64,000 nucleotides of DNA from Nocardioides sp. Soil805 (GTDB lineage: Bacteria > Actinomycetota > Actinomycetes > Propionibacteriales > Nocardioidaceae), in assembly GCF_001429625.1 (NCBI RefSeq), contig NZ_LMSU01000001.1, positions 2,094,525-2,158,524 on the forward strand. Direction: 5' to 3'. The notes under the pieces were generated by a model that was given only the letters and a program-made list of their open reading frames with translations, made no database searches and was not told the origin of the DNA. Shown here in pieces: positions 1 through 8,325 of this stretch. Each line of letters begins with the position of its first letter. The stretch's first letter is position 1. A program made the position numbers and the translations under genes.

Positions 1-330
1 GAGTACGGCGGCACCGACGGCATCGTCACGCTGGAGGACCTCGTCGAGGAGATCGTCGGCGACATCCGCGACGAGTACGACGTCGACGAGCTCGCCCCCT
101 CCGCCGACCCCTCCGACGTCGACGCCCGGACCAGCCTCGCCGACTTCGCCGAGGACACCGGGATCGTGCTGCGCGACGGCGGCTACGACACGGTCGCGGG
201 CTACGTCATCGCGGTCCTCGGCCACATCCCGGAGGTCGGCGAGCAGGTGGCGGTGGACGGCGGGGTGCTCGAGGTGACCGACGTGGTCGGCAGCCGGGTG
301 ACCCGGCTCGCGCTGCACCGCGACGACTGA
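1..330 (+). CDS. CorC/HlyC (hemolysin-family) membrane protein, C-terminal fragment
   Basis: The reading frame is open from base 1 and stops at 328-330, so the 5' part lies outside the window. The fragment opens with EYGGTDGIVTLEDLVEEIVG, the end of a paired CBS domain typical of CNNM/CorC proteins. It continues into a CorC_HlyC domain of about 80 residues (DTVAGYVIAVLGHIPEVGEQ). Full-length relatives are about 430-450 residues with an N-terminal DUF21 membrane domain. They are linked to Mg2+/Co2+ homeostasis; the name hemolysin is historical. The substrate cannot be judged from this fragment. Confidence 0.85.
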   Translation, partial: EYGGTDGIVTLEDLVEEIVGDIRDEYDVDELAPSADPSDVDARTSLADFAEDTGIVLRDGGYDTVAGYVIAVLGHIPEVGEQVAVDGGVLEVTDVVGSRVTRLALHRDD

Positions 331-357
331 GTCACCGGGCGGCCCCGCCGGCGGGCG

Positions 358-1128
358 TCAGCCGGACCGGCCCTGGGCCGCGGGAGCGACCTGCGCCGCG
401 AGCAGCACCGCGACACGACGCTGCTCGCGGGTCGGGTAGGCGACCCGGGCGGTCGCACCGACCAGGAAGTGCCCGATCTGGTGCGCTCCGCGGCGGACCG
501 GGACGGCGACGTACTCGTCGGAGGGCAGTCCGACCCGCTCGACGTCGACCTCCCGCCCGTTGCGGATGAGGGCGCCGTCGTCGTCGAGCACGGCGACGCG
601 CGGGTCGTGCACAGGTCCTCCGACGAAGTGGCAGCTGTCGGCGGTCAGCACCTGTGCGATCTGGCGCGCCACGACGTCGATGACCGACCGGTCGGGGACG
701 TCGCTCATCGACACGGCCCGGGCCGCACCGAGGACCCCGTCGAGGTAGCCGGAGCGTCGTGAGGCCTGGACCTGCTGCCGGTGGCCCCACAGGGAGACCT
801 CGGTGACCGCGAGGCTGATCACCACCAGCAGGATCGTGGCCTCCGCGTCGTCGGCGGAGGAGATCGTGAACCGGTGGTAGGGCTCGGTGAGGAAGAAGTC
901 GAACCATGCACCCCCCGAGAGGGCAGCGATCACCCCGGCCCACCGATCGCCGCTGGCGGCCGCGGCCACCACCCAGACGACCATGACGAGGACGGCCGTC
1001 GCCGCGGTGACCTCGTCCCGGAAGGCGGACAGGGCGGCGCACGTCAGGAACGGCCCGATGATCGCTGCCACGCGGACCACGGTCCGCCACCGGGCGGTGC
1101 GCGGTCCACCTGCCAGCTCGACGCTCAT
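358..1128 (-). CDS. DUF4118 domain membrane protein with GAF-like C-terminus
   Basis: This 256-aa protein starts at the ATG at 1128, behind a GGAGGG box 6 nt upstream. A longer in-frame extension to 1320 has an Arg-rich, non-conserved N-terminus and is rejected. Residues about 20-110 hold four hydrophobic segments with the sequence ISLAVTEVSLWGHRQQ, resembling the KdpD-type four-helix DUF4118 sensor domain. The remaining 130 residues look like a soluble GAF-type fold (SRRSGYLDGVLGAARAV, then DEYVAVPVRRG). No histidine-kinase core is present, so it is a sensor-like membrane protein without a visible output domain. It is divergent from the BLUF gene, with 213 nt between them. Confidence 0.7.
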   Translation of the reverse strand: MSVELAGGPRTARWRTVVRVAAIIGPFLTCAALSAFRDEVTAATAVLVMVVWVVAAAASGDRWAGVIAALSGGAWFDFFLTEPYHRFTISSADDAEATILLVVISLAVTEVSLWGHRQQVQASRRSGYLDGVLGAARAVSMSDVPDRSVIDVVARQIAQVLTADSCHFVGGPVHDPRVAVLDDDGALIRNGREVDVERVGLPSDEYVAVPVRRGAHQIGHFLVGATARVAYPTREQRRVAVLLAAQVAPAAQGRSG

Positions 1129-1341
1129 GTCATGCCCTCCGTGAGACCCCTCCTGCGTCGAGTGTGCCCCTCCTCGTGGCTCCGGGCGTCCCTCGTTGAC
1201 GGAATCCTGATGCCCGACCGTGACCACCGGCCGTCGGCCCGATCGTCGCGAGGGTGCGCGCGACCACCGACCTTCGGGTGGACCGGACCCCGACCGCCGT
1301 CGGTAGCGTCGACGGTCCACGACTCCCGGGGGGTGCCCTCA

Positions 1342-1755
1342 GTGTTCTCGCTGACCTACGTCAGCTCCGCGACCGAGCTGATGACCGTGCCGCAGCTGGT
1401 CGAGATGCTGGAGCAGATCCGCCCCCGCAACCACCGCCTCGAGCTCACCGGGATGCTGCTCTACAGCGGCGGCAACATCGTCCAGGCCCTCGAGGGCCCG
1501 GACGAGGCCGTGGAGACGGTCTTCGCCTCGATCGAGTCCGACCCGCGGCACGCCGAGGTCAAGGTCGTCCACCGCAGCCCGATCGAGCAACGGGCCTTCG
1601 AGGACTGGTCGATGGGCTTCCGCAACGTCAGCGAGCGCGAGGTGCGCGACATCGACGGGTACGCCGACTTCCTGCGGCACCCGGTCGGCCAGGGGCTCGG
1701 CGCGCAGGCCGGACCCACCTACGACCTGCTCGAGAGGTTCCGCGCGAGCCGCTGA
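1342..1755 (+). CDS. Stand-alone BLUF-domain blue-light sensor
   Basis: The 137-aa protein is a single BLUF domain, which binds FAD and senses blue light. The residues forming the flavin hydrogen-bond network are all in place: Tyr6 (SLTYVSS), Asn30 (RPRNHRLELTG), Gln48 (IVQALEGP), Trp89 and Met91 (FEDWSMGF). The spacings 24, 18, 41 and 2 match those of AppA. A helical C-terminal cap of about 35 residues (REVRDIDGYADFL) follows and no effector domain is fused. The GTG at 1342 is chosen because a G-rich box ends 9 nt upstream; GTG 1333 is an in-frame alternative. The downstream partner is unknown. Confidence 0.92.
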   Translation: MFSLTYVSSATELMTVPQLVEMLEQIRPRNHRLELTGMLLYSGGNIVQALEGPDEAVETVFASIESDPRHAEVKVVHRSPIEQRAFEDWSMGFRNVSEREVRDIDGYADFLRHPVGQGLGAQAGPTYDLLERFRASR

Positions 1756-1825
1756 CCGACCGGTGTCCCTGAACCCGGGCGGCTAGCCTCGGGACGAGTC
1801 CACGAGCACCCCGTCAGGAGGCCAG

Positions 1826-2209
1826 GTGAGCGACCCGCGCGTGATCGGCCTGGTCGGCGTGTACGACGCCGACGGCGGCCTGCTCGGCGAGGCGGCGTAC
1901 GTCTGGGGCAAGCTGCGCGGCACCCGTCACTGCGCGCTGTGCGACATCACCCACGGCCGGGTGCGCCGCAAGCCCGCGTGGGACCGGCTGGTCGTGGCGC
2001 TGGGGCGGCCGGTGGACCTGCTGCACCTCGACGAGATGCCAGCGGACGTGGCCGAGGCGGTGGCGGCGTACGGGGCCCCGGTCATCCTGGCCCGCAGCGC
2101 GGACGGCCTGCGGCCGCTCGTGAGCGCCGACGAGCTCGACGGGATGCGGGGCTCGGTCGAGCGGCTGAGCGACCTGCTCCGCACCCGGCTGGCCGCGGAC
2201 CCCGCCTGA
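1826..2209 (+). CDS. Hypothetical actinobacterial protein with CxxC motif
   Basis: This 127-aa soluble protein begins at a GTG 5 nt after an AGGAGG box (1815-1820), so the start is well supported. It opens with a beta-strand-like IGLVGVYDADGGL. A Cys-x-x-Cys followed by Asp and His (HCALCDITHG) comes next, then a Leu-rich stretch (LLHLDEMPADVAEAV). The CxxC-D-x-x-H cluster could bind a metal or be redox active. No named family is recognised with certainty. It stands alone between the BLUF gene and a convergent exported protein. Confidence 0.65.
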   Translation: MSDPRVIGLVGVYDADGGLLGEAAYVWGKLRGTRHCALCDITHGRVRRKPAWDRLVVALGRPVDLLHLDEMPADVAEAVAAYGAPVILARSADGLRPLVSADELDGMRGSVERLSDLLRTRLAADPA

Positions 2210-2244
2210 GGGGCTTCCGCGACCTAAGGCTCGGGGGATGGCGC

Positions 2245-3030
2245 CTACGGTGCGCGATGCGTCACGCGGGTCAGCACGGCACTGCCCCGCTCCGGGGACA
2301 GGTCGAGCTCCAGGACCGGCCCGATGCCGGGAGCGTAGAACTTGTTCTCCAGGACGTCCGGCTCGAGCGGCGTGGTGTTCGCGGTCTGGACGACGTCGTG
2401 GTGGAGCCCGGTCGGCGTGCGGAGGGTCTCGCGGGTGGAGAGGATCCGGGCCCGGTCCTCCGCCTCGCCCGCCAGGTGCTCCTCGCGGTAGCGGCAGCCG
2501 GCCGACAGGTGAGCGGGCAGGATGACGCCCGCCTGGGCGCCGTCGCGCCCGTGCATCCAGGACCCCTCGGTGCCGACGAACCGGCCGTCCTCGTAGGAGC
2601 GGGAGAGCTCGCCGAGGTACCACAGGCTCCCGCCGGAGTCCTGGGCGTACCAGTCCCGGGTGTCCTCGACGACCTCGCCGTCGACCCGGACCACGTCGTG
2701 CACCACCCGGGCGCGGACCGACTCGATGACCTTGGTGCGGCGGGTCACCGTGACGCGCACGGTGGCGACCTCGCCGCCACCGCGCTCGACGTAGCGCCAG
2801 GTGGTGCCCGGGCGCATCGGCCAGTAGGGGTGGTCGATGCGCGTGGTGAAGTCCGCGGGATCCAGCCGCACCGGCTCGCCCCCGTGCGGCAGCGGGTAGG
2901 GCCCCGGCTGGGCGCAGGGATGACCGGGCCCGGACGCCGTCGGGGGCGCCGCGGAGGTGGCGTGGCCGGTGCCGGTCGCCAGGGCGGCGACCACGGCGCC
3001 CGAGACGAGTGCTGCGGTGCTGATCTTCAT
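2245..3030 (-). CDS. Exported hypothetical protein
   Basis: The 261-aa product starts with MKISTAALVSGAVVAALATG, a Sec-type signal peptide with cleavage likely near HATSAAP. The mature part has a conserved-looking HPYWPMRPGTTWRYVE segment followed by beta-strand-rich sequence (VATVRVTVTRRTKVI) and an aromatic DWYAQDSGGSLWYLG motif. Similar GTTWRYV-containing secreted proteins are common in actinobacteria, but I know of no experimental function. The same frame stays open far upstream only because of the high GC; the signal peptide fixes the start. It lies downstream of the AtoE-like gene in the same orientation, 105 nt away. Confidence 0.75.
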   Translation of the reverse strand: MKISTAALVSGAVVAALATGTGHATSAAPPTASGPGHPCAQPGPYPLPHGGEPVRLDPADFTTRIDHPYWPMRPGTTWRYVERGGGEVATVRVTVTRRTKVIESVRARVVHDVVRVDGEVVEDTRDWYAQDSGGSLWYLGELSRSYEDGRFVGTEGSWMHGRDGAQAGVILPAHLSAGCRYREEHLAGEAEDRARILSTRETLRTPTGLHHDVVQTANTTPLEPDVLENKFYAPGIGPVLELDLSPERGSAVLTRVTHRAP

Positions 3031-3134
3031 GACGGGTCTCCTGACCGGGGGTGGGCCGTGCTGCTGCCACCAGCGTGGACCCCGGTCGCTGAAGACCTCC
3101 TGAACGGCCCCCCCGGGTGTCGCCCGAGCCGGGG

Positions 3135-4565
3135 TCAGGGCATCACCTGCGGCTCGAACTCGAAGGTCATCCCCAGCAGCCAGAGCAGCAGCAGCACCAC
3201 CGGCAGGTGGAAGAGGAACTGCAGGAACGTGAAGCCGACCAGGTCCCTGGCCCGCACCCCGAGCACCGCGAGCAGCGGCAGCATGAAGAACGGGTTGACG
3301 AGGTTGGGCAGCGCCTCGGCGGCGTTGTAGATCTGCACCGTCCAGCCGAGGTTCATGCCCACGTCGGTCGCCGACTGCATGACGTACGGCGCCTCGACGA
3401 GCCACTTGCCGCCGCCCGACGGGACGAGCAGACCCAGCAGGGCGGTGTAGAGGGCGATCACCACGGCGAAGGCGCCGCTGTCGCCGACGCGGGTGAAGAG
3501 GTCGGCCAGGTGCTCCGACACGGTGACCCCGCCGCGCCCCGGCGCCCGGGTCAGGATCGCCGCCATCGCGGCGTACAGGGGGAACTGGACGAGCACGCCG
3601 GCGGTGGTGGGGACGGCCTTCGTGACGGCGTTGAGGAAGCCTCGGGGCGTGCCGTGCAGGACCAGTCCGAGGATGAGGAAGACCATCAGGTAGCCGTTGA
3701 GGCTGCTGATCACCGACAGGAACGGCAGCGTCGCGAACTGGTGGACGAGCCAGCCCAGGGTGAGCAGGCCGACCAGCAGGGGCAGGATCCTGGAGTACTC
3801 CAGCCACTCGCCGGGCCGGGCGCGCTGCGGCATCGGCTCGACGCGGTCGGAGAGGTCGACGTCCATGTCCTCGGCGGTGCGGACGGCCTCGCCCTGCGGT
3901 GCGGACGCCCAGGCGACGACGACGCTGAGGACGATCAGCACGGCGGCCATCAGCAGCGACTGCCACGTCAGGATCGTCGCGCCGAAGTCGAGCACCCCGG
4001 TGATCTCGAGCAGCTCCGGCGGCAGCGAGGCGGGCGTCGCCTGCAGCTGGGCGGCCGAGGAGGAGAGGCCGAGGGCCCACACGGCACCGAGGCCGAGGTA
4101 CGCCGCGGCGCCCAGGGCCCGGTAGTCGGCGCGCAGGTCGCCGCGGCGCGCGATCGCCCGGGCGAGCAGGCCGCTGAAGACCAGGCTGAGCCCCCAGTTG
4201 AGCATCGAGACCAGGCACGACAGCAGCGCCACGAAGGCCACCGCCCCGCGCGGGCTCGCGGGGACGAGGGCGATCCGCTCGATGAGGCGGGCGACCGGCG
4301 GCGAGGTCGCGACGACGTACCCGGTCAGCACCACCATCGCCATCTGCAGGGTGAACTGCGCGAGGTCCCAGAAGCCGGTGCCGAAGGTCTCGGCCACCGT
4401 GACCGGGCTGGCGCCGTTGAGCATGGCGGCGACCGAGACGATCACGACGCCCGCGAGGGCGAAGACGTACGCGTCGGGGAACCACTTCTCGGTCCAGGCG
4501 GCGGTGCGCTGGGCCAGGCGGGCCAGGCCCTTCTCGTGCTCGGCGGTGGAGGTGAGGGTCGACAT
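3135..4565 (-). CDS. Short-chain fatty acid transporter, AtoE family
   Basis: The 476-aa membrane protein has about 11-12 predicted helices and a family-typical start (LAQRTAAWTEKWFPDAYVFA). Diagnostic stretches include MLNWGLSLVFSGLLARAIAR and VPSGGGKWLVEAPYV, both characteristic of AtoE/TIGR00366. Members move short-chain fatty acids such as acetoacetate or butyrate across the membrane. No ato catabolic genes lie next to it, so the substrate remains open. The start ATG lies 68 nt from the divergent acetyltransferase start, implying a shared promoter region. Confidence 0.88.
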   Translation of the reverse strand: MSTLTSTAEHEKGLARLAQRTAAWTEKWFPDAYVFALAGVVIVSVAAMLNGASPVTVAETFGTGFWDLAQFTLQMAMVVLTGYVVATSPPVARLIERIALVPASPRGAVAFVALLSCLVSMLNWGLSLVFSGLLARAIARRGDLRADYRALGAAAYLGLGAVWALGLSSSAAQLQATPASLPPELLEITGVLDFGATILTWQSLLMAAVLIVLSVVVAWASAPQGEAVRTAEDMDVDLSDRVEPMPQRARPGEWLEYSRILPLLVGLLTLGWLVHQFATLPFLSVISSLNGYLMVFLILGLVLHGTPRGFLNAVTKAVPTTAGVLVQFPLYAAMAAILTRAPGRGGVTVSEHLADLFTRVGDSGAFAVVIALYTALLGLLVPSGGGKWLVEAPYVMQSATDVGMNLGWTVQIYNAAEALPNLVNPFFMLPLLAVLGVRARDLVGFTFLQFLFHLPVVLLLLWLLGMTFEFEPQVMP

Positions 4566-4633
4566 GGCACGGCAACCTAGCCGAGCGGCAGCGGGCGGTC
4601 GGCGAGGCCCCGGGACCCCGTAGGTTGGCCGCC

Positions 4634-5197
4634 ATGAGCGACGAACGGACGATGCGTGAGCGGATGCTGGCCGGGGAGCCCTACATCGCGGACGACCCCG
4701 TGCTGGGCGAGGAGTCGCGCCGGGCGCAGCGGCTGTGCCACCAGATCAACATGGCGGACCCGACGGACCGCGACCTCAAGCGCACCCTGCTGGACGAGCT
4801 GCTCGGCGCCTTCGGCGAGGACAGCGAGCTGCGTCCGCCCTTCCAGTGCGACTTCGGCTACCAGACGACGATCGGGGCCCGCACCTTCGCCAACTTCGGG
4901 CTGGTCGTCCTCGACGTGGCCACCGTGACCATCGGCGACGACGTGCAGATCGGTCCCGGGGTGCAGCTGCTCACCGCGACGCACCCGATCGAGCCGGGCC
5001 CGCGCCGGGACAAGTGGGAGGCGGCGCAGCCCATCGTCATCGGGGACAACGTGTGGCTCGGCGGCGGCGTCATCGTCTGCCCCGGGGTCACCATCGGCGC
5101 GGACACCGTCGTCGGCGCCGGGTCGGTCGTCGTGCAGGACCTGCCGTCGGGCGTGGTGGCGGTCGGCTCGCCGGCCAGGGTCATCCGCAGCATCTAG
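4634..5197 (+). CDS. Sugar O-acetyltransferase (Maa/NodL/LacA type)
   Basis: The 187-aa protein begins with the mac domain (MRERMLAGEPYIADDPVLGE, residues 7-26). It continues into a left-handed beta-helix of hexapeptide repeats (IGDDVQIGPGVQLLTATHP and IGDNVWLGGGVIVCPGVTIG). The catalytic His is in the TATHP motif. Such enzymes transfer acetyl from acetyl-CoA to maltose, glucose or related sugars. The ATG at 4634 is preferred over an in-frame TTG three codons upstream because family members begin close to MSDERTMRERM. It is divergent from the AtoE-like gene and followed 30 nt later by a monooxygenase-fold gene. Confidence 0.92.
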   Translation: MSDERTMRERMLAGEPYIADDPVLGEESRRAQRLCHQINMADPTDRDLKRTLLDELLGAFGEDSELRPPFQCDFGYQTTIGARTFANFGLVVLDVATVTIGDDVQIGPGVQLLTATHPIEPGPRRDKWEAAQPIVIGDNVWLGGGVIVCPGVTIGADTVVGAGSVVVQDLPSGVVAVGSPARVIRSI

Positions 5198-5227
5198 GGT
5201 GGGCGGACACCCACGAGAGGCACACCC

Positions 5228-5524
5228 ATGAGCGAGCTGCACGTCGTCGCCACCATCCCCGTCAAGGCCGAGCACGTCGACTCGCTGCGGGAGGCGCTGG
5301 CCGGGCTGGCCGAGGCCACCCGCCAGGAGCCGGGCTGCCTCGCCTACGACCTCTACGAGTCCGCGGCCGCCCCCGGCGTCTTCGTCACCGTCGAGCGGTG
5401 GAGCGACCAGGCCGCCCTCGACGCCCACATGCAGGCCCCCCACGTGGCCGCCGCCTTCGCCGCGGCGGACGGCGCCCTCACCGGGGACGTGGCCATCCAC
5501 CCGCTGGTGCCCGTCACCGGCTAG
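5228..5524 (+). CDS. Antibiotic biosynthesis monooxygenase (ABM) fold protein
   Basis: The 98-aa protein is one ABM/dimeric alpha-beta barrel domain. It has an N-terminal strand VVATIPVKAEHVDSLREAL, the family hallmark EPGCLAYDLYES, and FVTVERWSDQAALDAHMQAPH. Relatives such as YgiN are cofactor-independent quinol oxidases or monooxygenases. GAGAGG lies 7-12 nt before the ATG. It probably shares a transcript with the upstream acetyltransferase (30 nt gap). The substrate is unknown. Confidence 0.88.
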   Translation: MSELHVVATIPVKAEHVDSLREALAGLAEATRQEPGCLAYDLYESAAAPGVFVTVERWSDQAALDAHMQAPHVAAAFAAADGALTGDVAIHPLVPVTG

Positions 5525-5589
5525 GCCCCTGGCCCGGGGTCACCCCTTCGGGGGCGCTGCGACGGCGCGAGCGCGGGGAAGGCAATTGA

Positions 5590-6663
5590 ATGCCTTACCA
5601 TCCGAAGGAAGCGTGTGCGAGGACCGCACGGGCTCGTGATGGCTCCAAGAGATGGGACCCCTTGCTCGTGGAACGACTCGCCGTAGGTTTTCGGCTGGGG
5701 GATCGGTACGTCCTCGAGGAGCGCATCGCCTCCGGTGGCATGGCTGACGTGTGGCGCGCCATGGACGAGGTGCTCCAGCGCGCGGTCGCGGTCAAGATCA
5801 TGCGCGCCGACCCGGACAACGAGGAGATCTTCGCCAAGCGCTTCCGCGACGAGGCCCGGCACTCCGCGGCCCTCATGCACACCAACATCACCACCGTCTT
5901 CGACTACGGCGAGGACGACCACCTCACCTACCTCGTGATGGAGCTCGTCCCGGGAGCCCCGCTGTCGGCGGTGATCCGCGAGGCGGGCGCGCTGGAGCCC
6001 GACATGGTGCGCTCGATCATCGGCCAGGCGGCGCTCGCGCTCGGCGTGGCCCACGAGGCCCGCGTGGTGCACCGAGACGTCAAGCCCGCCAACATCCTGG
6101 TCCGCGACGACGGCGTCGTGATGCTCACCGACTTCGGGATCGCGCGCGCCCTCGACGCCCGCGGCCACACCCGCGTCGGCGAGATGCTCGGCACCCCCAA
6201 CTACATCAGCCCCGAGCAGGCGCTCGGGCAGCCGGCGACCGGCGCGAGCGACCTCTACGCCCTCGGCGTGGTCGCCCACGAGATGCTCACCGGCACCCGC
6301 CCCTTCGACCGGGGCACGCCGATCGCCACCGCGATGTCGCACGTCAACGAGCCGCCCCCGCCGCTGGCCGAGGAGGTCCCGGCGGAGCTGCGGGCCGTCG
6401 TCGCCGCCCTGCTGGAGAAGCAGCCCGCCGACCGTCCCGCCAACGCCCGGGCGGTCGCGGAGATGATGGGCATCGCCACCACCGAGCTGGCCGGCCTGGC
6501 CGACGGCCTGGCCGCCCTGGTGGACGGCTTCCACGACGACGACACCGCCACCCCGGCCTACCGGAGCGGCCCCTCGCCGACTCCCGCGCGCGACGTCGTC
6601 GCCGACACCCCGCCGGAGGACGTCCACACGGTCGCCACCCCGGTCCGTGACCTGCTCGGCTGA
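5590..6663 (+). CDS. Serine/threonine protein kinase, PknB-like catalytic domain without membrane anchor
   Basis: The 357-aa frame contains a complete Hanks-type kinase domain: Gly-rich loop IASGGMADVW (46-55), ATP-binding Lys69 (VAVKIM), catalytic loop VHRDVKPAN with Asp163, DFG at 181-183 and SPEQ in place of APE. The C-terminal 70 residues are Pro/Ala-rich with no transmembrane helix, PASTA repeat or sensor domain, so the kinase is predicted to be cytosolic. ATG 5590 has an excellent GGGGAAGG box 7 nt upstream. The conserved domain begins near residue 32, so TTG 5662 or GTG 5668 are alternatives. No cognate phosphatase is nearby. Confidence 0.92.
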   Translation: MPYHPKEACARTARARDGSKRWDPLLVERLAVGFRLGDRYVLEERIASGGMADVWRAMDEVLQRAVAVKIMRADPDNEEIFAKRFRDEARHSAALMHTNITTVFDYGEDDHLTYLVMELVPGAPLSAVIREAGALEPDMVRSIIGQAALALGVAHEARVVHRDVKPANILVRDDGVVMLTDFGIARALDARGHTRVGEMLGTPNYISPEQALGQPATGASDLYALGVVAHEMLTGTRPFDRGTPIATAMSHVNEPPPPLAEEVPAELRAVVAALLEKQPADRPANARAVAEMMGIATTELAGLADGLAALVDGFHDDDTATPAYRSGPSPTPARDVVADTPPEDVHTVATPVRDLLG

Positions 6664-6702
6664 CCTGCTCACCTGATCTGGTCGAGGACGCGGCGGTGAC
6701 GG

Positions 6703-8253
6703 GTGGGACCGGGCAGCGGGTCCTCCGGCGCCGGTCGCCCCGGCCGCGCTGATCCGCGCGGGCGCGCCGTACCGCTCCTGCTCACCGCCGCCGCCGTGCT
6801 GGGCGCGGTGCTGGTGCGCCTGCCCTTCGCGGTCGGGCCGCTGACGCCCGACGAAGCCGGCTTCCTGATGGTCGGCGGCCAGTGGGCGCCGGGCAGCAGC
6901 CTCTACGGCGACTACTGGGTCGACCGACCACCCGGTCTCGTCGCGGTGGCCGGGCTCGCCTCCCAGCTCGGCGGGGGCGTCGCGTTGCGGCTCGTCGGCG
7001 CCGTCGCCGCGGCCGCCGCGGTGCTCGCCGCCGCCCTGGTCGGACGACGGCTCGCGCCGTGGCACAGGTGGTCGGGCGCCGCGTGCGCGGCGCTGACGGC
7101 GGCGCTCGTCTCCAACCCGCTGCTGGCGGTGCGGGAGATCGGTGGCGAGGTGCTGGCGCTCCCGTTCCTCCTCGGCGGCGCGTGGATGCTGTTCACCGCC
7201 GTCGAGCGGCGCTCGCGGGCCTGGGCCGCCGGGGGCGGCGTGCTCGGCGCCGGCGCCGCCTCCCTGAAGCAGAACCTGGTCGACGTCCTGGTGCTGGCCG
7301 TCCTGCTGGCGGTGGTCCTGCTCGTCGCCCGCCGGTGGCGCGACGCCGTCCGGTTGCTGGCGTGGTGCGGGGTCGGTGCCGCCGCCGTGGTGGCCGCGGT
7401 CCTCGTGCTGGCCGACACCCGGGGCACGTCGCCCGCCGGGCTCTGGGACGCGGTGGTGCTCTTCCGGCTCCGCGCGAGCGAGGTGATCTCCACCGAGGCG
7501 TCGGCTGCGACGGGCGCGCGGGCCGGCCTCCTGCTCCTGGCCCTGGTCGGCAGCGGCGTGCCGGTCGTGGCCCTGCTGCTGCTCCGCCTGCCCTGGCGGC
7601 CCACGGGTCGTGCCGCGTGGTCCGACGGATCAGGGGACCCGGGCGACCCGGCCCTCACCTGGGTGGCCGCCGGGCTCCTGGCCTGGGAGGGGCTCTCGGT
7701 GGCGGCGGGGGGCAGCTACTGGCTGCACTACCTGGTGGGTCTGGTGCCCGGACTCGTGGTCGTCCTCGCGCTCGCCCTGCGCCGGCGCGCCGCGTCCGAC
7801 ACCGCGGCGGGGCGCGGATCGGTCGGCACCCCGGTCGGCGTCGCCCTCGTCGCGGTGGTGGCCTCCACCGCCGTCGCGCTGGGGGTCGTGTCGCTGCGGC
7901 CGCTCCAGCGGCCCGCCGACGAGCGGGCGGTCGTCGACTACCTGCGCGCCCACCGGGAGGGGCCGCGGACGGGAGTGGTGGCGTTCGGGGCGGCCTCGGT
8001 GCTCGAGGCGGCCGGCCTCCGGAGTCCCTACCCCTACCTGTGGAGCCTGCCCGTGCGCGTGCGGGACCCCGATCTCGTCCTGCTCGACCGGGTGCTGCGC
8101 GGTGGGTCGGCCCCGACGTGGATCGTGCGGCGCGGCGCGTCGCTGTCCTCGTGGGGCATCGACGCGGACCGCGCCGACCGGGTGATCGGTCGCCACTACG
8201 ACATGGTCTTCTTGTCCGGCGACTACCAGGTGCTGGCCAGGCGGACGGACTGA
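6703..8253 (+). CDS. GT-C fold glycosyltransferase-like membrane protein
   Basis: The 516-aa polytopic protein has about ten hydrophobic segments. An extracytoplasmic loop after the first helix carries PLTPDEAGFLMVGGQW followed by YGDYWVDRPPG. The acidic DE pair and the DRPP motif are typical of GT39/GT83-like (ArnT/PMT-related) enzymes that use polyprenyl-phosphate sugars at the outer membrane face. The C-terminal 130 residues are soluble (DYLRAHREGPRTGVVAFG). Neither the acceptor nor the sugar donor can be inferred. The GTG start lacks a strong ribosome site, so the exact N-terminus is uncertain. Confidence 0.75.
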   Translation: MGPGSGSSGAGRPGRADPRGRAVPLLLTAAAVLGAVLVRLPFAVGPLTPDEAGFLMVGGQWAPGSSLYGDYWVDRPPGLVAVAGLASQLGGGVALRLVGAVAAAAAVLAAALVGRRLAPWHRWSGAACAALTAALVSNPLLAVREIGGEVLALPFLLGGAWMLFTAVERRSRAWAAGGGVLGAGAASLKQNLVDVLVLAVLLAVVLLVARRWRDAVRLLAWCGVGAAAVVAAVLVLADTRGTSPAGLWDAVVLFRLRASEVISTEASAATGARAGLLLLALVGSGVPVVALLLLRLPWRPTGRAAWSDGSGDPGDPALTWVAAGLLAWEGLSVAAGGSYWLHYLVGLVPGLVVVLALALRRRAASDTAAGRGSVGTPVGVALVAVVASTAVALGVVSLRPLQRPADERAVVDYLRAHREGPRTGVVAFGAASVLEAAGLRSPYPYLWSLPVRVRDPDLVLLDRVLRGGSAPTWIVRRGASLSSWGIDADRADRVIGRHYDMVFLSGDYQVLARRTD

Positions 8254-8325
8254 GGCACGGCTCGCAACCAACGGGCCCCCGACGGCGTCCCTGACGGTGA
8301 CACCACCGACGCTCGGGAGACGCCC

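Noticed and set aside
2245..4635. 796-aa minus-strand ORF
   Set aside because: It reads through the AtoE-like gene in the wrong frame; only the C-terminal 261 residues with a signal peptide are a real gene.
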